From Stereocaulon alpinum (lineage: Eukaryota > Ascomycota > Lecanoromycetes > Lecanorales > Stereocaulaceae): a DNA stretch of 64,000 bases. Shown one piece after another: positions 46,812-59,480 of this stretch. Position 1 is the stretch's first letter. Each line of letters opens with the position of its first letter. Made by a program: the position numbers and the translations under genes. Location: assembly GCA_018257865.1 (NCBI GenBank), contig JAEUBA010000001.1, positions 806,001 to 870,000 on the forward strand, given 5' to 3'. The notes under the pieces were generated by a model. It made no database searches. It had not been told where the DNA came from and was given only the letters and a program-made list of their open reading frames with translations.

Positions 46812-49800
46812 TCACGAAGCAAACAGCCTGATACCGCTTGCTGGAGCACCAATTTCACAAACCTCGCAAACCTTACACACCTGTCCCTTGAACTGCGAAT
46901 GATATTTCGCACCGTCGAATGGACAAGCGACACTTGGTGAGCCGCTGTATATGGGTGTGTGGGAAGACGCACAAACGTCGAATTCCGCGAACTGATCGAA
47001 CTCGATGTCGATTTTATCTTGCGGGCTTCGTTCACATTGAGCTTTGATCTTCTTCGCCTGTGGATTATTAGCAAGCTTGGTCTCCCATAGGACTTGCTCG
47101 ACTGTCTACATACCTGATCTAGCAACTTTGCGGAGCCACCATTTGCGACCATTCGATTCGCAAAGCTGAGTGCGGAGGACAAGTTTTTGTTGGTGAACGC
47201 CAATTTCATAGCAGCCATAAGTGCCAGCTGACGGTGAGCAACTTCAAGCTTTGGTATCGTGAAGTAGGCTGAAAGCTCCAGACTCCGCTTAATGTTATCT
47301 TCTCCTTCCGCTGGTATATTCCTCCTTTCTAGCTCTATCGCCATTGCTATGGCATACTCTGCTGCTGTCGAGATGATCTTCTTTGCCTCACCAACCTCTT
47401 GTTGAGAAGACACAGCATTGACTAACAAAGAGTGTAGGATACGTTTGAAGGTCTTCAAGCCATCATCGAGCTTGTTCGAGCGCATCGCACCGTACCCTTC
47501 TTGCAAGTCGACAGTAGCAATCGACTCTAAATCCCTTGGTATGATTGGGAGCACTTTTCGAGTGTCAGTCTCCTCCACGGTTCGCCGTACGTAATTCACG
47601 AGTGGGCTCAATCCTGGAGTCGCTGGCAGATATGTCTTAGAAGCCTGGTAGATTTCGAGGAAGCGTGGCTTGAGCGGAGCAAAGTTGACCGCACCAAGCT
47701 GCCGGTTTAGGAGCTGCATAGCTGTTTCGAAAGACCCAGCGGCAGCATGATCAGCGGCAATGGGTGAGTTTCGAGCCCACAGATCCGCTTCGCTACTGCC
47801 AGCGCCGGCATCTGCGCTGTCCACGTTGACAAAGTCGGACTCAGCATCTACGGGGATATCGTCACCCATGTCCCAACCTGCTGCATCTTCGTCTTCTTCC
47901 TCGCCAAGTTCCCTATCTCTTGTCACGCCTTCGTCTTCTGGCACACGATCGATGTGATCGAAGCCATTCGAGGTCGGCGCTGCATCGTCATCCATGGCTC
48001 CAACTTCTCCAAGAAGAGCCTTTTCAAAGAAAGAATGCGAAGCTGCCTTGACCGGCCAATTCGCCTTGTGTGTTGGTACTAATGGCTTTGGCGGTTGCAT
48101 AGGGTCGCCCATAGTGGGAAGCGAAATTTGGTCTTCGGTCAGCCCACTAGCTTCGAGGATAATTTGAACCTCTTCCTCGAGACCATTCGACTTGGCCGTT
48201 GCGTAGGCAAGAGGATCTTTGCTTCGTTAGTCGCCAAACATTCAACAGCTACATGAGTTCAAGGTACTTACATAGATCAAGCTCCTTGAACATCTGGACG
48301 CGGGCGTCCACATCTCCAAGGTATAAAGCATTTTGGAAGCGTGACTGGAAGTCGCCACGGTGCTCTGCGATCTTGGCCATGCGTGCAAGCTTTTGCTCGT
48401 CTCCGGTAGAAAGGTAGAGGAAGGATAATTTGTCGAATTGGCGAAGTTTCTGATATGCCATTTCGACGACTTGGTGGTTTCCGTGTGCCAGTGCTTCAGT
48501 ACCGAGCCGGGTCCAAAGCTTTGGACGGTCAAGTTGCTTGGCCATCTCTACAGCGACGTCAAGATTCCCGCATTCAATAGCAAGCTCGAATCTGGTTTGG
48601 GGATCTTGTACGAATTGTAGCGCGATCTCGGGGTAGCCTTTCTTTTGTAAGTAAGAAATGATGCTTTGGCCCACAAGACTCGATGTCTTGATGATCTGCA
48701 GCATTTCTTCGTAATTCCTCTTCACGAGCGCAAGCTTGAACCGATACTCCGTGGGGTCGACATCGAGGACTTTTGGTTTTGAGGCCCGGTCTAGACAATA
48801 CACACTCCGGGCCTTTACTCGGACAAGGTAGACAGTCTGGTCAAGCGTCCGGACAATTCCATTATCTCTGAATCGATGTCAGCAACTGTTTTTAGTAAAC
48901 CAAAAATGACCTACCCGTTAAGCAACGTATATTTTATATGGTTTAGCGTAGAATATAGGAGTACGCCAGCGTCATCCCAAGCTGCAGATTTGATGCGGAT
49001 TGTCTCGTGAAGCGTGCTGACTTGCTCCAACGACTTCGTAACAATTGTGACATTGTGCTTGCTGAGTAAGGCGGCGTAGAGCCCGTCGCTCGACCAGACA
49101 ACGTACTTCACTCCGGCCACCGTTAGCTCGGCAAGTTGCTTCTTTTGCTGAATGTCGTATAGGACCACGGTTGTGGGCGTGACCAGCAAGATGCAACCAG
49201 TCCCTCCAAAGAAAACATCCGTAGTTCCAGGTGGTGGCTTGATGGTTTTGGTAGTGGAATTCGTCAAATCTTTAATGTCGACTTGTTGGCTTGACTGTGT
49301 GAACACTGCGAACCGATTGCGAGCTACGAAAACTGCCGAGCTTCCTGAGCCCTTCTTCATGTCGGTTGGCTCAAGTGCGCCTGAAGCATCGCGAGGAAGA
49401 TGGACCAGCTCGTATGTTCCATTGTCTGCTGGAGATGTGACCAGGATCGCTCGTTCGGCAGGATTGTAAGAAAGGGTCCTGGGAGGCATCCATGGGCTAC
49501 CCAGCTTTCTCAAAGATAGCAGGGCTGGAGATTCAGTGTTCTTCGAAAAGTCGTAGGACTTTACCATTTTCTCCTTGGTGATGTAGAAAAGCTGATTCTG
49601 GTATATGGAAGAAGCAGGCCTCTCTCTTTCTAGCTTAAAGACCATGACCCCATTGTCGTGACCTGCTGCGAAGAGATTGATCTCCGGATGAGCCGCAATT
49701 ACCCAAAATCGGTCGTTTTCGCGCTTGAAGGATTGTACAGATGTACGCTTGTTCAAGTCCCATACCCGAATAGTCTTGTCTTCGCCAACGGAAAGGATGA

Positions 49801-50823
49801 GGTCTTGGTGGGGGTGGAATAGACAGGCTGATGAGTTTTGGAAGTGACCTCGACAGGTATCAACCTCCCAAGCCTTAGTTTCTGCCAGTCGTCAGACTCT
49901 ATATTTCTGCATGGTATAACCAAGCTTACCACTCATTCTCCATAGTTTCACCAGTCTGTCATCGCCAGACGAGACTATCAATGGCAGGGTTGGGTGGAAA
50001 GCCACCCAGTTGACACCACGGTCGTGCCCTTCCAGGACGAATTTCACCACAGCATCGGTGTTTCCGAACATATCTGCTTGATTTGAATTGGCGCGTGCCA
50101 TTTGGTCCTCGAAGGTCATAGACGTAGGAGCAGAATGTTTCTTGCGCAGCCCCGAAATGTCCCAAACACGCACCGATTGGTCCAAGGACGCAGAAACTAT
50201 CAGATCGTCCCTAGGGTGGAATTGGGCACACATCGTGTAGTGATTATGCCCAGTCATTGTACAGACTGACAAGCGTATGTTAGCTTAAGGCACATATGTT
50301 AGGAAGGCATTGCAAGAACTGACTGAGAGATCTATTTTGCCAATTCCATATACGTATCGTCTGGTCGTCCGAGCTAGACAAGATCCAGGGCAATTCATGA
50401 TGGAAGAACACCGTTCGAACGTAGTCCAGATGACCGTTGAGAGTAAAGAGGCATCTCCTACTTTGATATGACCAAACCTTGATCTTGTAGTCGTCTCCCC
50501 CAGATACGAACAGTGGCTGTGTCTTGTGGAAGTCGATGCCTCTGACTGGCCCATCGTGTTCCTCGAACCGGTCTATCAGGGTGCCCATACGATAGTCCCA
50601 TAATTGAATCGTTGAGGAGTGCAAAGAGACGAGGATCCATGGTCTAGACTGGGTAAGCTAATCGCACGCCAGGCAGCAAGCATGGTGCAGACCTCTTGGG
50701 ATGAAAGGCAATTCCCTTTGCTCTTGAGGACTTCGACTCGAACTGGGAGATTGTGTTAGCTGTTATCATTGAGTTTGCGCCATTCTCTGCTACCTTTGTG
50801 AGCATGTTTGGTGAGGACTGCAT
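46812..50823 (-). CDS. COP1: Coatomer subunit alpha (COPI), 1215 aa
   Basis: Eight exons encode 1215 residues: 50794-50823, 50693-50742, 50324-50643, 49930-50265, 48915-49881, 48272-48867, 47114-48216 and 46812-47057. All junctions keep frame. The N-terminus MQSSPNMLTKFESKSSRAKGIAFHPKRPW and six or so WD40 repeats (residues 10-320) form the first propeller, followed by the second propeller, the helical solenoid, an acidic linker (EEEDEDAAGWDMGDD) and a C-terminal Cys-rich domain (CPFDGAKY, CKVCEVCEIGAPASG). Alpha-COP binds dilysine cargo tails and forms the cage of COPI vesicles for Golgi-to-ER traffic. Oddities: intron 2 has a GTCTGC donor and intron 6 an AAAG acceptor, but both are required by frame. 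Symbol by analogy with yeast RET1/COP1. Confidence 0.95.
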
Positions 50824-51463
50824 GCTGGGAGAGGGCTATGCAGGAGTAGGAGAGATGGCCCTCCAGCAACAGCGGTCACAGCATGCAAATGATTTTCTTT
50901 GCTGCCTTGTATGTGACGGGTATCAGGAAAATCGAGGAACAGGCCACTTGTACATCGATTGGTGGCAGGCACATATCGCGTTGTGCGGTAGCCAACTTTC
51001 TCTGAGGTGTCCTGACCAAACCCTTTCGGGAAGCGAGGATCTGCACGCCGCCTCGAAGGTCTCGAGAGCCTCAGAACATTTACCTACCCACATCTTTGAC
51101 ATCACGACCCGCATATGGATTGTTCTCTTTACAGCTCACAGAGAACCTCTAGTAGAGTACTTGGGTTCAGTGTACCTCTTCTACAGAATTCGCGAAGAGT
51201 AGGACTACGTTGTCTTGACTTACACGTCAAGGATCCTGCGGAGCATCAAAAATAATTGAATAGCTTGATTTTGACCTTAACATCAAAGAACAAAAGATGG
51301 CCTGGCGCTTTCCCAACGCCATGGTTCCAAATTGAAGACCTTCTCGTTGACCAAAAATGTGGACGATCGCCAATTAGACTTACCCCAACGCCGACGTAGT
51401 TCATGGGCCAGGAGCATAATAAGGCTTCGTTGCTATTTCCAGATACCAGTTCCAATCGGTTTG
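50824..51463. other. Intergenic
   Basis: Promoter of coatomer alpha. The 149-codon plus frame from 50753 overlaps exon 1 antisense and is not a gene. Nothing else recognised. Confidence 0.5.
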
Positions 51464-52831
51464 TTAATATTTATACGATCGTGTGCAAGCGAGCTCATTC
51501 CAAGGACATCCGAATTCAACCTCTCGTCCCGCGAACCTGTCTGCAATCCAATCCATCCAATGGTGCTGGAAAGCTGCCAGAGCAGAAACATGTGTAACGT
51601 TAGGCAAGGAGATTTACTGGATCTGAGTGGATGGAAAGCGCTCGGCGGTCTTCTTCACAGCGCTCTCGACCATTGTGACACTTAGTACGGGATCAGATCT
51701 GCCGTGGATGATAAGAAGAGGGCCTTTGATTGCCTTGCCACCGTTTAGAGTCCTACGTTGATGATCTTTGAGATGAACATTGTCCCTCCAGGTCGGCTTT
51801 AGAAGGTCTATTTCCGATAAGAGAGCGACTGCACTGCTAACAGCAGCCCCTGTCCGGTGCACAGCCTCAAGGCGTTTTTCCCCTTTGGCGGTCAAAAAGT
51901 CTCCAGGTACGAAGTCTGGGAATGCAGAAATGATGCCAGGACACATGGCTGCTGCAATGATGTTAGAAAACCCGCTGGACTCTTTAAGAACACTTGTGTA
52001 CGGTGAGACGGCAATAGCTCCGAGAAAACCAGGAATTTCGCGGGTAACAGCCCTCTGTAGAGTTGACCATGCCGCCCCTCCTCCCTGGGAATGGCCAATA
52101 ACGATGAACTGCTTGGACAATTCAGGAAAGGTTTCCTGGGCTGCTCCCTACGCACGGTTCCGAGTCAGCATTGCTCTTTGTGAATAAAAGTCTTATTTGT
52201 GAGGCACCTGCAGGGTTGATAGCCTAAGTCATTGGACCCACGACTGGTCCTAGGACTCAGAGAGCGATGCCAATAGGGGAAATAACCCTCCGAAGATAAG
52301 TACCACCGAATAAATGACATCGTTGGCTTGGCTTGGTGGCGTTAGATACTCATGCACGATAGGTTCTCCCGATGGGTATTTTCCCACACCAAGCCCCGCA
52401 TAATCGGTAGCTACCACAACATAGCCATGCATAGCGATCTGGTAAGGAGCTAAGAAGTGCTGCCAAAGGTTTTTGTGGTGAGAAGGCGCCGCATTGACAT
52501 CGAATCCAATAGTCCCATGAGCCCACGCTACAATGGGATAGCCATCGGCCTGAGAGCGGGGTGAATAGGGCCATAGGACGTATGCCGATACGGGGACTTT
52601 TGAACCGTTAAGAGTTTCTGATTGGTAGATGAGGCGGGAAAGGGCAGTGGTTGGAGGCAACATATATTTGGACGTGTCGACATTTCTCTCTAGCCTCAGA
52701 AGCGTCCCTGGTCGAGAATGCGGAGCCTCGTGCGGGGTGTCGTAGAAGGGGTCATCAAGCACGGATCCTTGCGCCCAATTCTGTCTCTCAATCCTAGGCT
52801 TTCCTCTACACCACTTCGAAGTTCCTCCATT
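51464..52831 (-). pseudogene. Secretory-lipase-family alpha/beta hydrolase, disrupted
   Basis: The sequence has the fungal LIP/alpha-beta hydrolase pattern: DPFYDTPHEAPHSRPGTLLR, WAHGTIGFDVNAAPS, ATDYAGLG, nucleophile elbow GHSQGGGAAW and acid HGRSDPVL. A 156-nt intron (52148-52303) joins two parts. Two lesions are visible. The only suitable ATG (52831) opens MEELRSGVEESLGLRDRIG but is one base out of frame with the rest; a base seems to be missing at 52763-52768, inside what should read K-D-P-V-L-D-D-P-F-Y. In addition TAA at 51614-51616 interrupts an otherwise continuous frame that goes on to VTHVSALAAFQHHWMDWIADRF and stops at 51464. The downstream part contains the predicted catalytic His, so a product ending at the TAA would be inactive. 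I see no splice choice that removes the TAA and keeps frame. Confidence 0.8.
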
Positions 52832-54240
52832 TTATTGGAAGCAAATAAGACCTGCTTTGGTTGTTCTCGGGTCGAAAATCCTCTCAGCCTTCCGACTTGT
52901 TCCCTGGGAATGCAACTTTTATGAGACGAGAACCTTGTTCAGTTACCTTACTTTTCGGATTCAGCCTGTGTTATTCCTGATTTCTGGGATTTGATGGGGT
53001 TTCTAGCCTGTCCTAAGAGCCTGCGTGTTCGAAGGATTCGGCCTCTGCCCCACCATCGGTGCCACAATTGTGCATTCCGGCTCCTACGTCACACCACGTT
53101 TTCATCAATGAAGGCATGTTGCATATTGTTCGATTCGTATGCGCTTTTCTTCATCGAATGGGCCTGCAGGTCCATAGGGCTAAAAGCCAGCAGGCCGAAG
53201 CCCAACCAAGCAGCTGTATTGATCGAACATGGAAGCTGCTCCAATTGCTCTTCAGCTGAGCTGGAATGCACCGAATAAGCGACTGCTTCTTAGATCTTCA
53301 TATCCTTTGGCAAAAAGTGCACCACATCGCGTGGCACATCCATTCTGACAACTGTCGAAACTTCTCAATCAACTGTTAGTGTTTCTAATCTATTATAGAA
53401 TTTTTCTTTGCCGTTGAGTTTCTCAGCCTTACAAGATTGTTGTGTATCATTCAGCCCTTCGGGTCACTAGCTGACGACCATACGATGGGTCTGGAACATG
53501 GCCACTTTCGCACTGCCACTACCTCTAGTTCAAAAGACAAAGAACGTTGATGTGGATGTGGATGACAGACTCGCGCAGGCCAAGATCCCGCCAGTGACTC
53601 GCTTCTGAAGAAGAGCTGGCATGATTCATACAGGCCAAAATACGCTGTGGGTTCCAGTACCAATTTTAGGGTGTCCACATAGCGCCCTCAGCTCGAGCTA
53701 TGAAGATTCTGCAATTGAATCATACCGCTGGAGTATGAGCTCGAGTAAGGGGACAGCCACGCCTTGTTCAGTTTGCATTTCGACACGACCTTCCAGCCTC
53801 TACTACCTCCCTACCTTAACTCGTTCATTGTAGTACTATCTTACTATGTGAAAAATTGTTTTGTGTAATACTAGTTTTCCGGGCTGGTAGCAATCTTGGC
53901 TCATGTGTTTGCGGTTTAATACTCAATCGTATTAGGTTCGATTCCTAATGGCGCTGGTACAATGGTGTAGTGGTTTCGTACTTTTCTCATGTGGATATGT
54001 CCCTCCTTGGTTTCCCTACCCTATATCTGTTGGTGGGTCTGACTCACTAGTTGAGCAAGTTTTCTAAGCTTTCTACTATGAAAATTTAGATACTACATCC
54101 TGCTCCACTCTTTTCGCATCTCTCAGCCTCGCGTCTCAACCCTCTAAACCAATTTCCCCATCTACATTCGAAAAGAAAACCAGCTCTCTCCCGTCACAAA
54201 CCTCCCAACTTACTATCGTCTTCGCATAGGCAATCAATAC
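52832..54240. other. Intergenic with tRNA-like fragments
   Basis: At 53931-53947 the sequence TTAGGTTCGATTCCTAA has the form of a tRNA T-arm with a B box, and at 53961-53975 ATGGTGTAGTGGTTT resembles an A box, but the order is B then A and no cloverleaf folds. A TACCTTA-type word lies at about 53808-53818. No gene is supported. Confidence 0.4.
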
Positions 54241-55539
54241 ATGAATCGTAACCCGTTCTTCGACATGTCGGGTTCAAGGCTACCCTTGTCCCCTTGGATA
54301 GATGATTTCGATATCACAGGATCACTTCTCAGCGACAGCTTCCAACAACAAGAACAACAAATTCTTCCAGAGTTCGGTCCCTACACACCCGATCGCTCCA
54401 TCGAGTACGGAGGCTCTGGCTACATAGCTCCCACATCTTCTCCAACGCAGCAAGGAACAAGCCTTCAACCACCGTCACCATCACAGCAAACACCTACCTT
54501 CTCAGCGCCCGAATCCTCAACAATCGCCACCACGTCCCTCCCACATCATCCAAGGCCACAGACATCTAGCACTCCAACAGCCTTCCCACCTCTCTCAATA
54601 CGCTCACGCCACAGCCTTGCTCCCTCTCCATCCCCATATGGAGGAACACCAAGCACGACCATACCACCAAGCCCAATACCAACCTCGCGCGCATCACACT
54701 TCAACCACCACCGCCACCACAACCAAGATCAAAACCCCGCCCCCAACCCTTACCACGCACCCGACCTCTCCGCCTACGAACCCCCCTCCCTAACACCCTT
54801 AACACTCGACCCGCAGACGCTCAGAAAACCCCACTTCCCCCCCTCCAACCCACCTCCACCTACCGACCGCGAAGAAGAAACCCTCCGATCAACAGACACC
54901 ACAACAGACGAAGAGCTCTCCCATCAAATGTCCCACGTCCATCTCCGTCGCGAACGCGAAGAAAATTCCAAGGCAATAGCCGCCCTCTCCGCAAAATACC
55001 GACGCAGATACATAAGGCGCATAGAATCAGAGCGGAAAGAGCAGAGACGTGTGCGCATGGAAGTACGCATGACAGCCAAGAACATCAAAGCAGCGACGAA
55101 AGGGGGCGAGAAAGATAGAGAAGGTGAGAAGAAGAGTGAGGAGTCGTCCTCTCGCAGGCATGCGATGACTGCGAGGCAGTTTCAGGAGAGATGGCCGACG
55201 TTGGCGGCTGAGATGCGGAGTCAGCGAGAGCAAGGGGTGGCGAGGAGGAGGGCGCTGGTCGCGCTTTGGAGGGGGACTAGGGTTAGGGAGGGAGGGCAGG
55301 GGGATGCGCAAGGTCGAGGTGGGGATGAGGAGATGCAGAATGTGGAGACAGCTGCGCCAGGGGTGGCGATGGATACTGCCCCTTTAGCCGCTCCTCGAGA
55401 TGCAGACCAGGAGGACTCGTGGAGTATGGGAGCAATGTCTCCCGAGGAGCAACATTGTTCCTGTGATGACGAAGGTATGGGAGCCTCGTCTCCCAGGGAG
55501 GATCATTGTTCCTGTAACGACGACGGTATGGAATACTAG
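54241..55539 (+). CDS. Hypothetical low-complexity protein, 432 aa
   Basis: A single exon starts at ATG 54241 and ends at TAG. Residues 1-215 are disordered and rich in Pro, Ser, Thr and His. Residues about 225-355 are strongly charged and predicted helical (KYRRRYIRRIESERKEQRR, then AARQFQERWPTLAAEMRSQ-like stretches), possibly a coiled coil. The tail has two near copies of a 17-residue unit, MGAMSPEEQHCSCDDEG and MGASSPREDHCSCNDDG. No signal peptide, membrane helix or known domain is visible. Third-position composition looks coding throughout. The function is unknown. Confidence 0.6.
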   Translation: MNRNPFFDMSGSRLPLSPWIDDFDITGSLLSDSFQQQEQQILPEFGPYTPDRSIEYGGSGYIAPTSSPTQQGTSLQPPSPSQQTPTFSAPESSTIATTSLPHHPRPQTSSTPTAFPPLSIRSRHSLAPSPSPYGGTPSTTIPPSPIPTSRASHFNHHRHHNQDQNPAPNPYHAPDLSAYEPPSLTPLTLDPQTLRKPHFPPSNPPPPTDREEETLRSTDTTTDEELSHQMSHVHLRREREENSKAIAALSAKYRRRYIRRIESERKEQRRVRMEVRMTAKNIKAATKGGEKDREGEKKSEESSSRRHAMTARQFQERWPTLAAEMRSQREQGVARRRALVALWRGTRVREGGQGDAQGRGGDEEMQNVETAAPGVAMDTAPLAAPRDADQEDSWSMGAMSPEEQHCSCDDEGMGASSPREDHCSCNDDGMEY

Positions 55540-55940
55540 GTAAGTTATCATGACAGAAGCGACTGACTTGTGTCTGTGCATATATATTTACATAAGATGA
55601 AGCGCCAAGCGCTAAGTGTGCTATCTAAAAAAGATCCACGACGTAAAATTACCCTTGAGGGTTTATTTTTGCTCGCAATCATTAGTTCCACCATGTTGCA
55701 ATTGGCCCACCGCAACACCTTGCACCCAGAACGCAGCATGATATCTAAACGCTCACACGAACAACGCAATCGCCATGGACCGGCGTGTATGTACTGTATG
55801 TACCGCCCTCGTGTATCAGGCTCGATGAATAGCTTCCTTTCCTTATTGTTGCTTTGCTCAAAATTATCCAACCACCAACAGTGGGGAACATGGTATCTCT
55901 CCATGCAGATAATGACAAGAATAGTAATTTCGCAAAATCG
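55540..55940. other. Convergent intergenic region
   Basis: This lies between two 3' ends. The overlapping frames on both strands here have no domains. Confidence 0.5.
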
Positions 55941-58458
55941 TTAATCGCGATTGATAACTCTTAAACTCCTCCTAGGGTTTAGTAGCACACCAACGAAACT
56001 AGGCTCTCCAGTCAACTCTTCGGTACTCGAATTGGCAGTGCTATTGCCGCCAATAGGGGGACCATTGGGCAGCGGTGGCACAGGCTCATACCCGCTTGTC
56101 CCAGGCGTGCTTCCGACCCCACTCGCACCGTTTCGACTGCTCTGGTCAGTACTATATTTCGCTCCCGAGGAGCTTTGGGTAAGGAAAGCCGCTTTTTCGC
56201 CGGGACCTCCAGCCGCTGCGGCACGTTGGGTCATGGCGACGTGGTTTTTGTAGAGCTTAAGCTGTTTTCTGTAGATCCACGCACAAAAGCCGAGATATCC
56301 TGCCAGGATAGCGAAAAGCCCGGCTACCACGCCTGCAACTATGGCGGCTATGTTGGGTCCTCCACCTCCTCCGTGGCTACCGCCAGCAACTGCGGTTCCG
56401 GTCTCGGTCGTAACAGCACCATTGGCTCCAGTCACGGTGTAAGTGATCGGCTTGCCCGTTGCAAGAGGTCCAGCTGTTGCGGCTTGGGCCGGAGCTGTGA
56501 TGGTCGCACCGCCGGTACCTTTGCCGCCAATAACTGACTGGACTGCAGCGGGGACTTCGTAACCATAACTCCCAGAAAGACCTACCGGATCTTTGGACTG
56601 GGCCAATTGCTGATTCTGTGTGTCGGCGCCAGTCAAAGAGTTGAAGTTGTTCTGCCAGGTATTGTTGCTCAGATTAAACACGTAGAAGCCGCTGTCGCAG
56701 CCGAGGCCATTCTGTGGTGGGCCAGTGTAACCACCCACCACAATCATCTGGCCGTCCCATATATTGCAAGTGTGGCCTGTGCGACCAGGTGGCACAGATT
56801 GATTGGACATATCAACAGAGATCCACGTAAAGCTGGGGATAGTGAGGATCCACATGTCATCATATTGTGTTTGGTTGCCGGCAGGAATCAGGTTCTGGCC
56901 GCCAAACATGTAGATGTTTGTACTCGAGCCATCTGCAGCGGATGCTGCTACGGCACAGGGGTTGACGCGTAGTATGGGGTATTTGCCAGTCGTCGACTGC
57001 TTGTACCATGTCGAGTTGGCGATGTCGTAAACGTCGATGACGTTCATCTGCGTCTGCAGACCCATAGGTGTTAGCAGTGTAACTGACAGTGAGAGAAGCG
57101 TTGCTAGCACTTACAAATGACTCGTCGGTGCCCCCTCCCATGTTTACAAGGATACCACTGACGCCGTAACCAGGAACGTATACAAGGACGCTGTCTGCTC
57201 TGCTTGGAAACTCAGCCGTGTCTTGAATACCGCCTTGAGTTATATTCCGCCATACGCCGTCACTCCCAGCAGTCTTTCCTCCACCGAGGCTTTGAACGCC
57301 ATCGTTGGTATATCCTGGGAAGGTGAATTCTAGTAGTGACTTCAGATACTGACGTGGTATCGGTTGAGCCCATCCATTAACAGTATATGGATCTTCATGC
57401 CCAGCGAAGTAGAAGCCACGACCGAGCTGAGGGACCGTCACACCAGCGCCTTCGGCCGATCCTAGAATGGGTTGGTTGCCCCCCTCACTGTTGTTACCGG
57501 CAGAAGATTTTGGGTCCGGATGCTCTTTCCAGGACTTGCTTGGTATGTTGTATTCCCACAAAGAATAAGGAGAGGGCGTTGTGGTTGGTTCACTCGAGTA
57601 CTCACCACCGTACAAAAATAGAGAGTCGTAGGAATTCCAAAGGAAGCCGTTAGCGACTGGTGGCGGACCAGATGGTTGAGGAAGACCTATAATGCTTGGA
57701 GCTGAGATGTCCCATGATTTCGTCACGTCGATGCTCAAGAAGTCGTTGTTCCAGGTGTTGGAGGTCTGACTAGGGTCGTTCGACGAACGTCCTCCGTAGA
57801 GATATATAGTGCCATTGACCAAAGCGCTTTGCTGACTCCAACGATTGCACACGTTGGTATTTGTGTTTTGCCGCGGGAGGACCATTTTCTCGTCCACGGC
57901 ATCCTTCTTTTCCAATTCTGTCCTTTCGATCACGCCGGCAGTAACTCCTAGTATGGCTGGTCCTGCTTTCCCCAAAAACGGTGTATCATATAGCAGTGGC
58001 ATAGCCACGAGGAAGACCAATGCTAGGATCATAAGCCGAGATGAAGAGAATACTCTCCATGACGCCATCCACCCATTCTGTGCACCAGCGAACGCCATTG
58101 AGTCGTCCGATGTTTCTGATCGTGCATCATAATCGGAGAGGGACTCGTCGCTTTGCAAAGAGTTGAATGAATCTGCGTGTTGTCTTCGTGATCGTTGAAT
58201 TGTCGAGATAGACGTCAAATCTCCTAGCACTTCGCTCTCATGCTCTCCGGGCATTGAGTCGAGATCTAGCTCTTTAAATACTGAGATCCGTGGCCGGCTG
58301 TTTTGAGGCGTGGGTGTTTTGAGGGATTTGAGGATGGAACGGTAACGGAGAGGAGGGGATGTTGCGCGTTGTGGAGGCGTTTGGGAGTCTATGTACGGGA
58401 GGTACGATGGTCGTACTTCCCTCGCCGTCGCTCGATGGGATGTGAAATAATCTTCCAT
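55941..58458 (-). CDS. Kelch-repeat membrane protein with two TM helices, 818 aa
   Basis: Two exons (57115-58458 and 55941-57053, intron of 61 nt, GTAAGT to CAG) encode 818 residues. The N-terminal 140 residues are cytosolic-looking, with Ser/Arg-rich possible phosphosites, and a first helix lies at about 141-157. Residues 195-600 contain kelch-type blades (IYLYGGRSSND, LFLYGGEYSS, NMGGGTDESF, IYMFGGQN, MIVVGGYTG), forming a propeller with many N-x-S/T sites, so it is probably lumenal or extracellular. A Gly/Thr-rich stalk leads to a second helix at about 683-709 and a 110-residue tail with Ser, Gly and Pro. Kelch propellers bind partner proteins; fungal membrane kelch proteins are mostly uncharacterised. 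The start is the first ATG; an upstream in-frame TTG is ignored. Confidence 0.85.
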
Positions 58459-59480
58459 GCTCAAAACAATCGCAAGTCGCCAGCATTAGGTTCGCGCAGT
58501 TATGACTTCAGAATTCCATATGCTAAGCGTGAGATTCGTAAATTGGTGAAGGTCTTGTTGGGGGAGTCGTCACCTACACCGTTGATTAACTTATCGAAAT
58601 TGAAGGTCTGCACTTTTCGGTCGTGACATCGATCGAAAACAGGAAAACGGCGCTTAGCGTCAGTTGGGTTAGCGTGCTAATGCTATCATTGGAGATTACA
58701 CCTTCCCGTCTTGCGTTCGTACTCCGGCAGATCTCGAGTTCATACCGAATGAGAGCTCGAAGCTATGAGCTCCGCTCTATCTCAACCAATCGTAAGCGAG
58801 TGGCGTAAGAAAGGGGCAAACTCTATCCATTTTCCTGGGAAATAATCGACGATCAGCATGGCTTCTTCGTGTGCCAGCGCTGCAGCGCACACCTGTCAGA
58901 CTCAATGGAACCTTAGCCTCCTGTGCGCTATCGTTGGATTGAATATTGCTCTGAAAGGTTGTCAAATCCGGGTTACCGTATCTAAGGATCTGGACCATGT
59001 TCGGAGCCTCAGAGAGAATTGACATCTACAAATAGCCGCGTATATACCATAGAACTACCGTAAATGCAGTTATGTCTTATGCGCGACCGTTGTCAAATCA
59101 AAAGCCACCAGCTCAGCCGCAGGAACGGGATGTTAGTAATAACAGGCCGCCCCAGCCAAGATGATCAGCAGCATCTAAAGTCCAAGGCCATCACTCCATC
59201 CGTAAACCCACCTGCGCTGAAGATCATGAATGCCAGCGCGATAGTTAATAGCAGAGGAGGTGGTGCTGTCGCCGGCAACTATGCCGATGAGGGTCGCCGT
59301 ACGGAATCTCGGTGCCACTAATGGCGGACTGCGATTGATAATCAGAATCAAAACCACCGCCGAAGGTTCTCCAAGGGAACTATATACTTAAGGGTATATA
59401 AAGAACCTCTCATTATCAAAGTCTCTTCTAATACTGCTTCTTGTTTGCTCTCAGTCATCGTGGCTTCTCACCTCCGCAAA
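58459..59480. other. Divergent intergenic region, 1.0 kb
   Basis: Promoters of the kelch gene and the DsbA-like gene. A TATA box for the latter is at 59395-59403. Nothing else recognised. Confidence 0.5.
59395..59403 (+). promoter_or_regulatory. TATA box, DsbA-like gene
   Basis: TATATAAAG lies 78 nt upstream of ATG 59481 and is preceded by a second TATATA at 59381. The position and sequence fit a strong core promoter, as in stress-inducible fungal genes. Confidence 0.5.

Noticed and set aside
50753..51202. 149-codon plus ORF over the coatomer alpha 5' end
   Set aside because: It is antisense to the first coatomer exon and promoter and has no domain.
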